This document shows positions 15,683-27,852 of a stretch of 64,000 nt of DNA, piece by piece. Numbering within the stretch: the first letter of the stretch is position 1; the number at the start of each line of letters is the position of its first letter. Source of the stretch: Amycolatopsis sp. NBC_01488 (GTDB lineage Bacteria; Actinomycetota; Actinomycetes; Mycobacteriales; Pseudonocardiaceae); assembly GCF_036227105.1 (NCBI RefSeq), contig NZ_CP109434.1, forward strand, positions 811,001 to 875,000, written 5' to 3'. The translations under genes and the position numbers were made by a program. The notes beneath the pieces are model-generated. The model saw only the letters and a program-made list of their open reading frames with translations. It had not been told where the DNA came from and ran no database searches.

Positions 15683-16510
15683 TCAGCCGCGGGAGCGCTG
15701 GTGGAACTTCCGGATCGCGAGATACGCGGCCCCGACGGTGATGACGGTCCACCAGGCCAGCGCCAGCCAGCCGGTCGAGCCCAGGTCCGTGCCGTTCACC
15801 AGCCCGCGGACGGCGTCGATGAGCACGGTCACCGGCTGGTTGTCGACGACCACCCGCAGCACCGAGGGCATCGACGCCGTGGGCACCAACGCACTGGTGG
15901 CGTAGGGGACGAAGACGAGGATCATGCCGAGGCCGCCCGCGCCTTCGACGGTCTTGGCGATCGAGCCCAGCAGTGTCGCCAGCCAGAACACGCCGGTCGC
16001 GAACAACGTCAGCAGGCCGATCGCGCCGAGCCAGCCGAGCACGCCGGCCGCGGGGCGGAACCCGACGGCCAGGCCGACCGCGACCATCACGACGAACGAA
16101 AGCAGACTGCGCAGCACGCCGGAGACGACGTGGCCGACGAGCACGGCCGGGCCCGCCATGGGCATCGACCGGAACCGCTCGACCAGGCCCTGCGTGAGGT
16201 CCGCGGCCACGCCGACCACCGTGGACGTCGAGTTGAAGGCGATGCTGATGGCCAGCAGGCCGGGCAGCAGGTAGTCGACGTAGGCCATGCCGGGCACGGT
16301 GATCGCGCCGCCGAACATGAAGCGGAACAGCAGCAGGAGCACGATCGGCAGCGAGACCGCCTGGATCAGCATCTCCGCGTTGCGCGCGATGTGCTTGACG
16401 TTGCGCCCGATCAGCACCCGGCAGTCGGACAACGCCAGCGCGAACGACGAACGGCTCGGGGTGTCGGGGAGCTGCGTTCCCTCGACCTCCCTGGACAGGG
16501 TCTGGGTCAT
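15683..16510 (-). CDS. ABC-2 type exporter permease (DrrB-like)
   Basis: This 275-residue ABC-2 family permease has about six membrane segments, with PIVLLLLFRFMFGG near residue 55 and LGWLGAIGLLTLFATGVFWLATLL near 170. It carries the DrrB family patterns YVDYLLPGLLAISIAF and ERFRSMPMAGPAVL. The ATG at 16510 overlaps the ATPase stop as ATGA. With the ATPase it should form a membrane exporter, plausibly for the polyketide or as self-protection. The frame is open far upstream but that part overlaps the ATPase gene. Confidence 0.92.
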   Translation of the reverse strand: MTQTLSREVEGTQLPDTPSRSSFALALSDCRVLIGRNVKHIARNAEMLIQAVSLPIVLLLLFRFMFGGAITVPGMAYVDYLLPGLLAISIAFNSTSTVVGVAADLTQGLVERFRSMPMAGPAVLVGHVVSGVLRSLLSFVVMVAVGLAVGFRPAAGVLGWLGAIGLLTLFATGVFWLATLLGSIAKTVEGAGGLGMILVFVPYATSALVPTASMPSVLRVVVDNQPVTVLIDAVRGLVNGTDLGSTGWLALAWWTVITVGAAYLAIRKFHQRSRG

Positions 16511-17433
16511 CGCTTCTCTCCCGCGGTTCCGGTAAGGGTGTGGAAAACGTCGTCCAGGGTCGGCTCGGACAGCTCGAGGCCAGTGGTCTCGAGGCCCGCG
16601 TCGGCGATCTGGTTGAGCACCCGCCGGACCTGGCCGGGCTGGTCGATGGCGACGCTGACCGTGTCGTCGATCAGCACGCCGCCGGCGACGCCGTACGCGC
16701 GCTCCGCCTCGGCGGCGGTGGCGAAGGTGAGCTTGAGGCGCTCGGTGCCGACCTTGCGCTTCAGCTCGGCCGCGGTGCCCTCGGCGACGACGCGGCCCTG
16801 GTCGATCACCGCGATCCGGTCGGCCAGCTGGTCGGCCTCCTCGAGGTACTGCGTGGTGAGCAGGATCGTGGTGCCGCCGTCGAGCAGCTCGCGGATCGCG
16901 TCCCACATCGCCGAGCGGCTGCGCGGGTCGAGGCCGGTGGTGGGCTCGTCGAGGAACAGCACCGGCGGCGAGGTGATCAGGCTGATCGCCAGGTCGAGCC
17001 GGCGGCGCATGCCGCCGGAGTAGGTCTTGACCTGGCGGTCGGCGGCTTCGGTCAGGTCGAACTGCGTGAGCAGCTCGGTGGCGCGGGTCTTCGCCTCGGC
17101 CGCGCCCAGGTGGAACAGGCGGGCCATCATCCGCAGGTTTTCGCGGCCGGTGAGCAGCTCGTCGACCGCGGTGTCCTGGCCGGTGAGGCCGATCTGCTCG
17201 CGCACCTTCCGCTTGGGGCCGCCGAGATCGTGGCCGTTGATGGTCACGGTGCCGCCGTCGGCGTCCAGCAGGGTGCTGAGGATCCGCACGGTCGTGGTCT
17301 TCCCGGCGCCGTTCGGGCCCAGCAGCGCGAACATCGTGCCGCGCTGAACGCTCAGGTCGACGCCTTCCAGGACGTCCACGTCGCCATAGGACTTGCGCAG
17401 CCCCCGTGCTTCGATTGCGTAGCCGGTGACCAT
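16507..17433 (-). CDS. ABC exporter ATP-binding protein (DrrA-like)
   Basis: This 308-residue ATPase belongs to the daunorubicin-resistance DrrA family. Walker A is GPNGAGKTT with K45, the signature is YSGGMRRRLDLA, Walker B is PVLFLDEPTTGLD, and the H-loop position is LLTTQYLEEADQLADR (Gln in place of His, as usual in this family). The C-terminal DUF4162-like tail is present. The start follows GAGGAGAGG. It lies 124 bases downstream of the end of PKS D with its own likely promoter, which includes a TAGGGGT motif. Confidence 0.93.
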   Translation of the reverse strand: MVTGYAIEARGLRKSYGDVDVLEGVDLSVQRGTMFALLGPNGAGKTTTVRILSTLLDADGGTVTINGHDLGGPKRKVREQIGLTGQDTAVDELLTGRENLRMMARLFHLGAAEAKTRATELLTQFDLTEAADRQVKTYSGGMRRRLDLAISLITSPPVLFLDEPTTGLDPRSRSAMWDAIRELLDGGTTILLTTQYLEEADQLADRIAVIDQGRVVAEGTAAELKRKVGTERLKLTFATAAEAERAYGVAGGVLIDDTVSVAIDQPGQVRRVLNQIADAGLETTGLELSEPTLDDVFHTLTGTAGEKR

Positions 17434-17540
17434 CGGTTACCTCTCCTCATTCGGGTCGAGCTTTGTCGGTGAAGCCGGGGTCTCTTCCAGTGGGCCACAA
17501 CCCGTTGGGGCCGGGCAATAATGGCCGGGTCGGGTCCGGA

Positions 17541-17548
17541 TAGGGGTG
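17541..17548 (+). promoter_or_regulatory. TAGGGGT motif upstream of the DrrAB operon
   Basis: TAGGGGTG lies 108 bases upstream of the DrrA start and ten bases from the PKS D stop. It is in the reverse orientation relative to DrrA compared with the other copies. Confidence 0.3.
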
Positions 17549-17557
17549 GCGCCGGGG

Positions 17558-20500
17558 CTAGTCGTCGTCCCCACCGCCGATCGCCATGCTGATCAGGGCG
17601 TCGGTGTCGAGGTCGTCGATCGTGGCCTCTTCGACGGCTTCGGCCTCTTCCTCTTCGGGCAAGCGCACGCCGGCCAGCTCCAGCAGCCCGTCCAGGAGCC
17701 CCGCGGCCCGCAGCTTCTCCAGCGGGATGCCCGCCAGCGCGTCGCGGACCCCTTGCTCGGTAACGGCTTGCTCGGGCACCTCGACCTCGGCCGGCGCCAG
17801 TTCGCCGACCAGGTGCTCGGCCAGGATCCGCGGGGTCGGGTAGTCGAAGATCAGGCTCACCGGCAGCTTCAGGCCGGTGACGAGGCTGAGCTTGTTGCGG
17901 AACCCGGTGGCGGACAAGGAGTCGAAGCCGACTTCGTTGAACGAGCGGTCCGGCTCGACCGCCTCCGGCCCGGCGTGGCCCAACAGCGCCGCGGCGTGCG
18001 TGCGCACCAGGGTCAGCACGGTCGGGACGCGCTTGGCCACCGGCAGGCCCGCGAGCTTGCGAGCCAGCGTCTCGGTGTCCTCGGCCGCGTCCTGCGCCGC
18101 GCGGCGGCCGGGCGTGCCCGCGAGTCCACGCAGGACGGCGGGCAGGTCGTCGTCGCCCGACGAGGTGAGCACCCGGGTGTCCAGCGCGATCGGCACCAGC
18201 AGCGCTTCCGCGGCACCGGCCGCCGAGTCCAGCAGCCGCAGTCCGTCCTCAGTGGACAGTGCGGTGATGCCGGTCTCGCCGATGCGGTGCGCGTCCGCGT
18301 CTTCCAGTGCCTCACCCATGCCGCCGGCCCACAGGCCCCACGCGAGCGAGGTGCCCGGAAGGCCTTCGGCCCGGCGCCGGGCCGCCAGCGCGTCCAGGAA
18401 CGCGTTGGCCGCGGCGTAGCTGCCCTGCCCCGGCGCGCCGAGGACGCCCGCGGCCGAGGAGAACAGCACGAACGCGGTGAGGTCCAGCTCTCGGGTCAGC
18501 TCGTCGAGCACCGACGCCGCGTCGGCCTTCGGCCGCAGCACGGTGTCGAGCCGCTCCGGAGTCAGGGACGTCAGGACACCGTCGTCGAGGACGCCCGCGG
18601 CGTGCACGACGGCCCGCAGCGGCGCCTCCGCCGGGATCCCGGCCAGCAGCGCGGCCACGGCGTCGCGGTCGGCGACGTCGCAGGCGGCCAGGGTGACGTC
18701 GGCGTCGAGCGCGGCAAGTTCGGCCGCGCCGGGAGCGTCGGCTCCCCGGCGGCTGACCAGCAGCAGGTGCCGCACGCCGTGTTCGGCGACGAGGTGGCGC
18801 GCCACGGCCGTGCCGAGCGCGCCGGTGGCGCCGGTGACGAGCACCGTGCCCTCGGCGTCCCAGACCGGCGCGGCCGCCGCGTCGGCCGCCCGGGCCAGCC
18901 GCGGCACCAGCACCGCGCCCGCCCGCAGCGCCACCTGCGGCTCGTCGGAAGCCGCCACCGCGGCCAGCGTCCGGCCGGTCGGGGTGCCCGCGCCGAGGTC
19001 GACCAGGGCGATCCGGCCCGGGTGCTCGGCCTGCGCCGAGCGGACCAGGCCCGCGACCGCGGCACCGACCGGGTCGGGGTTCTCCCCCGCCTCGGCGGCC
19101 ACCGCACCCCGGGTCACGACGATCAGCGACTCGCCGGAGCCGGCCAGCCAGGTCTGCAGCTCGCCGAGCACACGGTGCAGCTCGGCATGGACGTCTTCGC
19201 CGCCCACGGGAAGCACGGCCAAGCCAGTCGCCTCCGCGGCCGAAACCGCTTTGGCGCCCAAGGCTTCGGTGAGGCCGAAGGAGTCGGGACCCAGCACGGA
19301 CCAGTCGGTGACCTCGGCGACCGCGTCCAGCTCGGCGGGTTCCCAGGCGACGCGGAACAACGAGTCGCCGCCGTCGGAAGCCGCGGCCTGCGGAACGGCG
19401 GACATCGGACGCAGCAGCAACGACTCCACCGACGCGACCGGAGCCCCGGCACCGTCGGCGACGTCCAGCGCGACCGCGCCGGTGCCGACCGGGCGGACGT
19501 GGACCCGCAGCGTCGTCGCGCCGACGGCGTGCAGCCGCACGCCCTCCCACGCGAACGGCAGGGCCGGTTCGCTGCCCGCCGCGCCCGAGACGCCGATGGT
19601 GTGCAACGCGGCGTCGAGCACGGCCGGGTGGACGCCGTAACGGTCCACATCGGACACCGAAGCCGGGAGCCGGATCTCGGCGAACGCCTCGCCGTCGCGC
19701 TTCCAGGCCGCGACGAGCCCGCGGAACGCCGGCCCGTACGCCAGGCCGTCGGCGGCCAGCTCCTCGTAGGTGCCCTCCAGGCGCACCTGCTCGGCGCCGG
19801 CGGGCGGCCAGGCCGTCAGGTCGAAGTCCGCCTTCTGAACGGCCTTGGCGAGCTTGCCGGTGGCGTGCCGCGTCCACGCGGCGCTCGAGCCTTCCGGCCG
19901 CGAGTGGACGCTGAACGCGCGGGTGCCGTCGGCGCCCGGTGCGTCGAGGGCGAACTGGACGCGGACGCCGGTCCGCTCCGGCACGACCAGCGGGTACTCC
20001 AGGGTCAGCTCGTCGAGCCGCGGGCAGCCGGCCTCGTCACCCGCGCGGATCGCCATCTCGACGAACCCGGTACCGGGGAACAGGATCGCGCCGCCGACGA
20101 CGTGGTCGGCCAGCCACGGGTGGGTGCCCACGGACAGCCGTCCGGTGAACAGCAGCCCGTCGGCGCCCGCCAGTTCGAGGGCCGCCCCGAGCAGCGGGTG
20201 GTCCTCCTGACTCACCGAGCCGGTGGTGCTCTCCAGCCAGAAACGCTGACGCTGGAACGGATAGGTCGGCAGCGCGACGGGCCGGGCGTCGGTGGGCTCG
20301 TAGATCGCGGCCCAGTCGACGTCGACACCGCTGACGTGCAGCTGCGCGACGGCGGTCAGCGCGGCCACGGCCTCGTCGTTCTCCTTGTGCAGCATCGAGG
20401 CCAGCACCTCCGGCTGTTCGTCGAAGCAGCCCGCGGCCATCGCGGTCAGCGTCGCGTCCGGGCCCAGCTCGAGGAACCGGGTGACGCCGTCGGCCGCAAC

Positions 20501-23500
20501 ACGGGTGACCGCGTCCAGGAACCGGACGCCTTCGCGAACCTGCGACACCCAGTACTCCGGCGAGGTCAGGTCCGCGGACTCGCTGACCGTCGAAACCATC
20601 GGGATCCGCGGCGACGCGTAGGTCAGGTCCGAAGCGACCGCGCGGAACTCGTCGAGCATCGGGTCCATCAGGCGGGAGTGGAACGCGTGCGACACCTTCA
20701 GCTGCTTGGTGCGCTCGAACTTCGCCGCCACCTCGGCCACCGCGTCGGCCGCGCCCGAGATCACGACGGCGTTCGGGCCATTGACCGCGGCGATGTCGAC
20801 GCGGTCGTCGCGCACCTCGCCGGGCGTCGCTTCGATCGCCACCATCGCGCCGCCGGTGGGGAGCGCCTGCATCAGCGCACCACGGGCGACCACCAGCTTC
20901 GCCGCGTCTTCCAGGGAGAACACGCTGGCGCAGTGGGCCGCGGCGATCTCGCCGATCGAGTGCCCGAGCAGGACGTCCGGCTTGACGCCCCACGACCGCA
21001 CCAGCCGGAACAGCGCGACCTCCAGCGCGAACAGCGCGGGCTGGGTGTAGCGGGTTTCGTCCAGTTCCTCGACGACCGAGCGGATCGGGCGGTCGAGGTG
21101 GCGGTCCAGCTCCGTGCAGACCTCGTCGTACGCGGCGGCGAACGCCGGGAACTGCTCGGCGAGCCGCGTGCCCATGCCGGCGCGCTGCGAACCCTGGCCC
21201 GCGAACAGGAACGCCGTGCGCCCGCCCGCCGTCGCGATGCCGCTGACGACGCCGCGTGCCTCTTCTTCGTCGACCAGCGCCGCGAGGCCGCGGACGAACT
21301 GCGGCGACCGCTGACCGATCACCACGGCCCGCCGGTCGAACGCGCTGCGCGTGGTGGCCAGCGAGAACCCGATGTCCGCGAGGCTGCCCTCCGGCTCTTC
21401 GTCCACATAGGACATGAGTTGCTCGGCCTTGGCCCGCAGTGCGGCGGCGCCGCGGCCGGAGACCGGCCAGGCGACCGGGCCCTCGTAGTCGTGGCCGCCG
21501 GTGACCTCGCGGCGGTCGCCTTCTTCGAGGATCACGTGGGCGTTGGTGCCGCTGACGCCGAACGACGAGACACCGGCCCGGCGCGTGTGTCCGTTGGGCA
21601 GCCACTTCACCGGCTCCACCAGCGCCCGGACCGCGCCGGACGACCAGTCGATCTCCCGGGAAGGACGGCCGACGTGCAGCGTCGCGGGCAGCTCGCCCTG
21701 GCGCATGGCCATGACCATCTTGATCACCCCGGCCGCGCCGGCCGCGGCCTGCGTGTGGCCGAGGTTCGACTTGACCGAGCCGATCCACAGTGGACGGTCG
21801 GCCGAGGTCTCCTTGCCGTAGGTGGCCAGCAGCGCCTGGACCTCGATCGGGTCGCCCAGCTTCGTGCCGGTGCCGTGCGCCTCGACGGCGTCGACGTCGG
21901 CCGCGGTGATGCCCGCGTCGGCCAGCGCCGCCCGGATCACGCGCTGCTGCGCCGGGCCGTTGGGGGCGGTGAGGCCGTTGGACGTGCCGTCCTGGTTGAC
22001 CGCGCTGCCCTTCAGCACCGCGAGCACCGGGTGGCCGAGGCGGCGGGCCTCGGACAGCCGTTCCAGCACGACCACGCCGACCCCTTCGGACCAGGTGGTG
22101 CCGTCGGCGTCGTCGGAGAAGACCTTGCAGCGGCCGTCGGCGGCCAGCCCCTTCTGGCGGCTGAACTCGACGAACGTCTCGGGTGTCGCCATCACGGTCA
22201 CGCCGCCGGCCAGGGCCAGGGTGCAGTCGCCGCCGCGCAGGGCCTGGGCGGCCAGGTGCATCGCGACCAGCGACGACGAGCACGCCGTGTCGACGCTGAC
22301 CGCCGGGCCCTCCAGGCCGAGCGTGTAGGACACCCGGCCGGTGACGATCGAGCCGGCGCTGTTCGCGCCCACGTAGTCGTGGTACTGGACGCCCGCGTAG
22401 ACGCCGGTCGGGCTGCCCTTGAGCGAGGACGGGTCGATGCCCGCGCGCTCGAGGGCCTCCCAGCACGCCTCCAGCAGGAGCCGCTGCTGCGGGTCGATGG
22501 CCGGGGCTTCCTTCGGCGAGACCCCGAAGAACGTCGCGTCGAAGTCGCCGGCGTCGTGGACGAACCCGCCGCGGGCGACGTACGTCGTTCCGGGACGGCG
22601 GCCGGTCGGGTCGAGCAGGCCGTCGACGTCCCAGCCGCGGTCGGCGGGGAAGTCGCCGATGGCGTCGCGGCCGTTGGCGACCAGGTCCCACAGCTGCTCG
22701 GGCGAGGTGACCCCGCCGGGCAGGCGGCAGGCCATGCCGACGATCGCGATGGGCTCGTCGGACGCCACCGAGGTCACCCCGGCGATCCGGTCGGCGGTAC
22801 CGGTCAGCTCGGTGAGCAGGTGCGCCGCCAGCGCCGACGGCGTCGGGTGGTCGAAGATCAGGGTCGCGGGCAGCCGCTGCCCGGTCGCCGCGGTGAGGCC
22901 GTTGCGCAGCTCGATCGCGGTGAGCGAGTCGAAGCCGAGCGACTGGAACTGCGCGGACGGCTCGATCTCGTGCGCGCCGCCGTAGCCGAGCACGGTCGCG
23001 GCGTGGCCGCGGACCAGGTCCAGGACGGCGTCGGCCCGGTCCGCCTCCGGCAGGGCCCGGACGCGGGCCGCGAAGGAGTCTTCCGTCGCGATCGCCGTGG
23101 CCGCGACGCGCCGGGTGGGTCGTCCGGTCAGCTCCTCCAGGGTCTTCGGGATCCGGTCCAGCTTCCGCAACGTGGGCAGATCGAGCTGCACCGGCACGAC
23201 GGCGGCCTGGCGGGAAGCCAGCGCGCGGTCGAAGAGATCGAGAGCGTCCGAAGTGGACAGTGGCACGATGCCGCCCGCCCCGAGACGCGCGATCTCGGCC
23301 TCGGTCAGGGTGCCGCCCATGCCGCCGACCTCGCCCCACAGGCCCCAGGCCAGGGACAGCGCGGGCAGGCCGTGTGCGACGCGGTGGGCGGCGAGGCCGT
23401 CGAGGAACGCGTTCGCGGCGGCGTACCCGCCCTGGCCCGGCGCGCCGAGCACGCCGGAGACCGAGGAGAACAGGACGAACGCCGAAAGCGCGGTGTCGCG

Positions 23501-26500
23501 GGTGAGTTCATGCAGGTTCAGGGCGCCGTCGACCTTCGGCCGCAGCACGGTGTCGACGCGCTCGGGCGTGAGCGCCGTGACGACGCCGTCGTCGAGGACG
23601 CCGGCCGCGTGCACCACGGACGTGAGCGGGTGCTCGGCCGGGATCCCGGCCAGCACGGCGGCGAGGGCGGCGCGGTCGGCGACGTCGCACAGCGCGATGT
23701 CGACGTGGACGTCCAGCTCGGCGCCCAGGCTCGCCAATTCGGGCGTGCTGCGGCGGCTGACCAGCAGGAACCGCCGGACGCCGTGCTGCCCGGCCAGGTG
23801 CCGGACGAGCGCGCCGCCGATCGCGCCGGACGCGCCGGTCACCAGGACCGTGCCGCCCGGGTGGAAGTACGCCGGTTCGGCCGCCGCCGCGGTGCGGACC
23901 AGCCGCGGGACGAGGACGGTGCCGAACCGGACGGCCGCCTGCGGCTCCCCGGTGGCGAGGACCTGGGGCAGGACTTCGGCCACGGTGCTTTCCGCGTCGA
24001 GATCCAGCAGCACGAACGTGTCCGGGTTCTCCTCCTGCGCCGAGCGCACGAGGCCCCAGGCCGCGGCGGCGGCGAGGTGGGTGACTCCCCCGGCGGCCGC
24101 GACGGCGCCGCGGGTGACGACGACCAGGCGCGCGTCCTCCGGGTGCTCCTCGGCGAGCCAGTTCTGCAGTGCGGCGAGCACGCGGTGGGTCAGCTCGTGC
24201 GTGTCCGTGCTTGCGCACTCGAAGACCTCGACGGCCGACGCGTCCACAGCGGACTCGGCGGGGGTCCGCTGCCACTCGATCCGGTAGAGCGGGGCTTCGG
24301 CCGCGACCGGCGCGGTGAACGCGCGGAACACGGTCTCGGCGACGGTGGCGACGGGTGCGCCGGTGGTGTCCGCGAGGGCGACCGAGAAGCCGTCCTCGGT
24401 GGTCGGCGTGAACCGCACCCGCAGCGCCGAGGCGCCGGTGGCGTGCAGTTCGACGCCGGTCCAGCAGAACGGGACGCGGCCGACCCCGCCGTCTCCCCCA
24501 CCCGCGACGCGCAGCGCGTGCGTGCAGGCGTCGAGGGCGGCCGGGTGGAGGCCGAAGCGTTCGGCGTCGCTGTCCTCAGGCAGGGCGACCTCGGCGAAGA
24601 TCTCGCGGCCGCGCTTGAAGACCGCGCGCAGGGAGCGGAACAGCGGGCCGTAGGTGAGGCCGGTGTCGGCGAAGTCGTCGTAGACGCCCTCGATCGCGAC
24701 GGGCTCGGCACCGGCAGGCGGCCACTCGGTCAGTTCGGTACCTCGGTGCGTCTGCGGGGCGACGGTGCCGTCCGCGTGCAGCAGCCACGGCTCGTCGGTG
24801 TCCTCCGGGCGCGAATGGATCTGGACCGCGCGGACCCCGTTCTCGTCCGCGGCCCCGACGGTCACCTGCACCTGGACGCCGGTGCGCTCCGGGACGACCA
24901 GGGGGCTGCCAAGCGTGAGTTCCTCGATCCGGCCGCAGCCCACCTGGTCACCGGCACGGATCGCCAACTCCAGGAACGCCGTGCCGGGCACGGTGGCGAC
25001 GTCGCCGAGGCGGTGCCCGTCGAGCCACGCGTGGGTCTCGAGGGAGAGCCGGCCGGTGAGCACGACGCCGTCGGTGTCGGCGAGCGCGATGGCCGCGCCG
25101 AGCAGCGGGTGCCCGGCGGACGTGAGGCCGGCGGCGGTCACCTCGTCGCGGTTGGCGCGGGCGTCGAGCCAGTAGCGCTTGCGCTGGAAGGCGTACGGCG
25201 GCAGGTCGGCGCGCCGGGCACCGCGGCCCTCGAACACCGCGGCCCAGTCCGGGGCCAGTCCGCTGACGTACAGCTCGGCCAGCGCGGTGAGCGCGGCCCG
25301 CGGCTCAGGACGGTCCTTGCGCAGGACCGGCACGATGACGGCGTCGAAGCTCTGACGGGCGAGGGCGGACAGCACGCCGTCCGGGCCGACCTCGACGAAC
25401 CGCGAGACGCCCTGGGTGCCGAGCGCGGTGAGCCCGTCGTGGAACCGGACGGCCGCGCGGACGTGCGAGACCCAGTACTCCGGCGTCGCGACCTCTTCCC
25501 CGGCCAGTGCCCCGGAGACGTTGGAGATCAGCGGGATCGTCGGCTGGGCGTAGGTCAGCGTGCGGGCGACCTCGGCGAACTCGGCCAGCATCGGCTCCAT
25601 CAGCGGCGAGTGGAACGCGTGCGACACCTTGAGCTTCGACGACTTGCGGCCGTCGAACTCCGCGACCGCAGCCGCGACGGCGCCCTCGGTACCAGAGAGC
25701 ACGACGGAGTCCGGGCCGTTGATCGCCGCGATGCTGACGCCGTCGGTCAGGTGCGGCGCGACCTCGTCCTCAGTGGCCTGCAGCGCGACCATGGCACCAC
25801 CGGTGGGCAGCGCCTGCATCAGCTTCGCGCGGGCGGCGACCAGCGTGCACGCGTCGGCCAGGGACAGCACCCCGGCGACGTGCGCGGCGGCCAGCTCGCC
25901 GACCGAGTGGCCGAGCAGGAAGTCGGGCTTCAAGCCCCACGACGACAGCAGCCGGAACAACGCGACCTCGATCGCGAACAGCGCAGGCTGGGTGTAGCCG
26001 GTCTGGTTGATCAGGCGTGGCTTGTCGAAGACGACCGTCTTGAGTGGACGGTCGAGGTGCTGGTCCAGCTCCGCGCAAACCTCGTCGAACGCGGCGGCGA
26101 AGACCGGGAACGCGGCGGCCAGCTCGGCCCCCATGCCGGCGCGCTGGGCGCCCTGGCCGGAGAACAGGAACGCGGTGAGCCCCTCGACCGGTGTGCCGGT
26201 GACGACGTTCGACGACGGCTCACCGTCGGCGAGGGCGGCGACTCCGGCCTTCCCGTCGAGGACCACGGCGCGGTGGGACAGCGGCGAGCGGGACGTCGCC
26301 AGCGAGAACCCGAGGTCGAGCGGCGATAAACCGTCCACAACGGACAGCAGCCGGGCCGCCTGCGCCTTCAGGGCCGCGGTGCCGTGCCCGGAAAGCGGCC
26401 ACGGGACCGGCACTTCGGCGGGCCAGCTCGGCGTCGGCTCTTCGACGTCGACCGCAGGTGCCTCTTCGACGATCACGTGCGCGTTGGTCCCGCTGACGCC

Positions 26501-27838
26501 GAACGAGGAAACCCCGGCGCGACGCGGCTTTTCGCCCGCGACCCACGGTTGCTCCTCCGTCAGCAGCGAGACGTTCCCGGCCGTCCAGTCGACCTCGGTG
26601 GTCGGCTCGGTGACGTGCAGGGTCTTCGGCAGGACGCCGTTGCGCAGCGCCTGCACCACCTTGATCACGCCGCCGACCCCGGCCGCGCCCTGGGCGTGCC
26701 CGATGTTCGACTTGATCGAGCCGAGCCACAGCGGCCGGTCGCGGTCCTGGCCGTAGGTGGCGAGCAGGGCCTGTGCCTCGATCGGGTCACCGAGCGTGGT
26801 GCCGGTGCCGTGGCCTTCGACAGCGTCCACATCGGACGCCGCGAGCTGCGCGTTCGCCAAGGCCTGGCGGATCACCCGCTGCTGGGACGGGCCGTTCGGC
26901 GCGGTGAGGCCGTTGGACGCGCCGTCGGAGTTGACCGCGGAACCGCGCACGACCGCGAGGACGGGGTGGCCGTTGCGGCGCGCGTCGGACAGCCGCTCCA
27001 GCAGGAGCGTGCCCGCGCCCTCGGCCCAGCCGGTGCCGTCGGCGCTGTCGGAGAACGGCTTGCAGCGGCCGTCCGCGGCGAGCCCGCGCTGGCGGCTGAA
27101 CGCGACGAACGGGCCCGGGCGCGACATCACCATCACGCCGCCGGCCAGCGCCAGCGCGCAGTCGCGCTGCCGCAGCGCCTGCACGGCCAGGTGCAGCGCG
27201 ACCAGCGAAGACGAGCAGGCCGTGTCGATCGTGACGGCCGGGCCTTCCAGGCCCAGCGCGTAGGCGATGCGGCCGGAGATGACCGACCCGGCGTTGCCGG
27301 TGCTCAGGTAGTCCTGGACCTCGCCGGCGAGCACAGAGGGCGGCAGTTCGTCGTAGTAGTCCTGGTCGCCGCTGCCGAGGAAGACGCCGACCTGCTGCTT
27401 GGCCAGGGAATGCGGGGCGATGCCGCCGCGCTCGAAGGTCTCCCACGCCAGCTCCAGCACGAGCCGCTGCTGCGGGTCCATGGCGAGCGCCTCGCGCGGC
27501 GAGATGCCGAAGAAGGGCGCGTCGAACTGGGCGACGTCGTGAAGGAAGCCGCCCTCGCTCACGTAGCTCGTGCCGGGGCTGTCCGGGTCGGCGTCGAACA
27601 TCGAGTCCAGGCCCCAGCCGCGGTCGGTGGGGAACGGGCCGATCGCGTCGCGGCCCTCGGCGACCAGGTCCCAGAGGTCCTCCGGCGAGCGGACGTCGCC
27701 CGGGTACCGGCAGCCCATCGCGACGATGGCGATCGGCTCGGCGTCCGCGGCTTCGACCTCGCGCAGCCGCTCCCGCGTCTCCTGCAGGGTGGCGGTCACC
27801 CGCTTCAGGTAGTCGACCAGCTTGCTTTCGTCAGTCAT
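17558..27838 (-). CDS. Modular type I polyketide synthase D, two modules (KS-AT-DH-KR-ACP x2)
   Basis: This 3426-residue two-module PKS starts with a docking helix ([17 protein letters not shown]). Module 1: KS from 34 with C208 in [10 protein letters not shown] with S645 in GHSVG and HAFH at 740-743 (malonyl type); DH 910-1190 with H942 and D1103; KR from about 1327 with an LDD motif (B-type) and Y1472; ACP S1638. Module 2: KS from 1695 with C1853; AT S2294 and HAFH at 2384 (malonyl); DH from 2547 with H2579 and D2742; B-type KR from about 2997 with Y3141; ACP S3307. The C-terminal docking region ([24 protein letters not shown]) differs from those of PKS A-C. It follows PKS C after 14 bases and should add two double bonds. 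Confidence 0.95.
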   Translation of the reverse strand: MTDESKLVDYLKRVTATLQETRERLREVEAADAEPIAIVAMGCRYPGDVRSPEDLWDLVAEGRDAIGPFPTDRGWGLDSMFDADPDSPGTSYVSEGGFLHDVAQFDAPFFGISPREALAMDPQQRLVLELAWETFERGGIAPHSLAKQQVGVFLGSGDQDYYDELPPSVLAGEVQDYLSTGNAGSVISGRIAYALGLEGPAVTIDTACSSSLVALHLAVQALRQRDCALALAGGVMVMSRPGPFVAFSRQRGLAADGRCKPFSDSADGTGWAEGAGTLLLERLSDARRNGHPVLAVVRGSAVNSDGASNGLTAPNGPSQQRVIRQALANAQLAASDVDAVEGHGTGTTLGDPIEAQALLATYGQDRDRPLWLGSIKSNIGHAQGAAGVGGVIKVVQALRNGVLPKTLHVTEPTTEVDWTAGNVSLLTEEQPWVAGEKPRRAGVSSFGVSGTNAHVIVEEAPAVDVEEPTPSWPAEVPVPWPLSGHGTAALKAQAARLLSVVDGLSPLDLGFSLATSRSPLSHRAVVLDGKAGVAALADGEPSSNVVTGTPVEGLTAFLFSGQGAQRAGMGAELAAAFPVFAAAFDEVCAELDQHLDRPLKTVVFDKPRLINQTGYTQPALFAIEVALFRLLSSWGLKPDFLLGHSVGELAAAHVAGVLSLADACTLVAARAKLMQALPTGGAMVALQATEDEVAPHLTDGVSIAAINGPDSVVLSGTEGAVAAAVAEFDGRKSSKLKVSHAFHSPLMEPMLAEFAEVARTLTYAQPTIPLISNVSGALAGEEVATPEYWVSHVRAAVRFHDGLTALGTQGVSRFVEVGPDGVLSALARQSFDAVIVPVLRKDRPEPRAALTALAELYVSGLAPDWAAVFEGRGARRADLPPYAFQRKRYWLDARANRDEVTAAGLTSAGHPLLGAAIALADTDGVVLTGRLSLETHAWLDGHRLGDVATVPGTAFLELAIRAGDQVGCGRIEELTLGSPLVVPERTGVQVQVTVGAADENGVRAVQIHSRPEDTDEPWLLHADGTVAPQTHRGTELTEWPPAGAEPVAIEGVYDDFADTGLTYGPLFRSLRAVFKRGREIFAEVALPEDSDAERFGLHPAALDACTHALRVAGGGDGGVGRVPFCWTGVELHATGASALRVRFTPTTEDGFSVALADTTGAPVATVAETVFRAFTAPVAAEAPLYRIEWQRTPAESAVDASAVEVFECASTDTHELTHRVLAALQNWLAEEHPEDARLVVVTRGAVAAAGGVTHLAAAAAWGLVRSAQEENPDTFVLLDLDAESTVAEVLPQVLATGEPQAAVRFGTVLVPRLVRTAAAAEPAYFHPGGTVLVTGASGAIGGALVRHLAGQHGVRRFLLVSRRSTPELASLGAELDVHVDIALCDVADRAALAAVLAGIPAEHPLTSVVHAAGVLDDGVVTALTPERVDTVLRPKVDGALNLHELTRDTALSAFVLFSSVSGVLGAPGQGGYAAANAFLDGLAAHRVAHGLPALSLAWGLWGEVGGMGGTLTEAEIARLGAGGIVPLSTSDALDLFDRALASRQAAVVPVQLDLPTLRKLDRIPKTLEELTGRPTRRVAATAIATEDSFAARVRALPEADRADAVLDLVRGHAATVLGYGGAHEIEPSAQFQSLGFDSLTAIELRNGLTAATGQRLPATLIFDHPTPSALAAHLLTELTGTADRIAGVTSVASDEPIAIVGMACRLPGGVTSPEQLWDLVANGRDAIGDFPADRGWDVDGLLDPTGRRPGTTYVARGGFVHDAGDFDATFFGVSPKEAPAIDPQQRLLLEACWEALERAGIDPSSLKGSPTGVYAGVQYHDYVGANSAGSIVTGRVSYTLGLEGPAVSVDTACSSSLVAMHLAAQALRGGDCTLALAGGVTVMATPETFVEFSRQKGLAADGRCKVFSDDADGTTWSEGVGVVVLERLSEARRLGHPVLAVLKGSAVNQDGTSNGLTAPNGPAQQRVIRAALADAGITAADVDAVEAHGTGTKLGDPIEVQALLATYGKETSADRPLWIGSVKSNLGHTQAAAGAAGVIKMVMAMRQGELPATLHVGRPSREIDWSSGAVRALVEPVKWLPNGHTRRAGVSSFGVSGTNAHVILEEGDRREVTGGHDYEGPVAWPVSGRGAAALRAKAEQLMSYVDEEPEGSLADIGFSLATTRSAFDRRAVVIGQRSPQFVRGLAALVDEEEARGVVSGIATAGGRTAFLFAGQGSQRAGMGTRLAEQFPAFAAAYDEVCTELDRHLDRPIRSVVEELDETRYTQPALFALEVALFRLVRSWGVKPDVLLGHSIGEIAAAHCASVFSLEDAAKLVVARGALMQALPTGGAMVAIEATPGEVRDDRVDIAAVNGPNAVVISGAADAVAEVAAKFERTKQLKVSHAFHSRLMDPMLDEFRAVASDLTYASPRIPMVSTVSESADLTSPEYWVSQVREGVRFLDAVTRVAADGVTRFLELGPDATLTAMAAGCFDEQPEVLASMLHKENDEAVAALTAVAQLHVSGVDVDWAAIYEPTDARPVALPTYPFQRQRFWLESTTGSVSQEDHPLLGAALELAGADGLLFTGRLSVGTHPWLADHVVGGAILFPGTGFVEMAIRAGDEAGCPRLDELTLEYPLVVPERTGVRVQFALDAPGADGTRAFSVHSRPEGSSAAWTRHATGKLAKAVQKADFDLTAWPPAGAEQVRLEGTYEELAADGLAYGPAFRGLVAAWKRDGEAFAEIRLPASVSDVDRYGVHPAVLDAALHTIGVSGAAGSEPALPFAWEGVRLHAVGATTLRVHVRPVGTGAVALDVADGAGAPVASVESLLLRPMSAVPQAAASDGGDSLFRVAWEPAELDAVAEVTDWSVLGPDSFGLTEALGAKAVSAAEATGLAVLPVGGEDVHAELHRVLGELQTWLAGSGESLIVVTRGAVAAEAGENPDPVGAAVAGLVRSAQAEHPGRIALVDLGAGTPTGRTLAAVAASDEPQVALRAGAVLVPRLARAADAAAAPVWDAEGTVLVTGATGALGTAVARHLVAEHGVRHLLLVSRRGADAPGAAELAALDADVTLAACDVADRDAVAALLAGIPAEAPLRAVVHAAGVLDDGVLTSLTPERLDTVLRPKADAASVLDELTRELDLTAFVLFSSAAGVLGAPGQGSYAAANAFLDALAARRRAEGLPGTSLAWGLWAGGMGEALEDADAHRIGETGITALSTEDGLRLLDSAAGAAEALLVPIALDTRVLTSSGDDDLPAVLRGLAGTPGRRAAQDAAEDTETLARKLAGLPVAKRVPTVLTLVRTHAAALLGHAGPEAVEPDRSFNEVGFDSLSATGFRNKLSLVTGLKLPVSLIFDYPTPRILAEHLVGELAPAEVEVPEQAVTEQGVRDALAGIPLEKLRAAGLLDGLLELAGVRLPEEEEAEAVEEATIDDLDTDALISMAIGGGDDD

Positions 27839-27852
27839 CGTGGGGATACCTC

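Noticed and set aside
15683..16906. A 407-codon permease frame with an Arg-rich N-terminal extension
   Set aside because: The first 132 codons overlap the ATPase gene in another frame. The ATG at 16510 with an ATGA overlap begins the conserved permease.
17546..26329. A 2927-codon open frame on the plus strand opposite PKS D
   Set aside because: Its translation is Arg/Gly/Val/Gln-rich and repeats in step with the PKS modules. It is the antisense shadow of the G/C-biased PKS codons. The same applies to the long plus-strand frames opposite PKS B, C and E.
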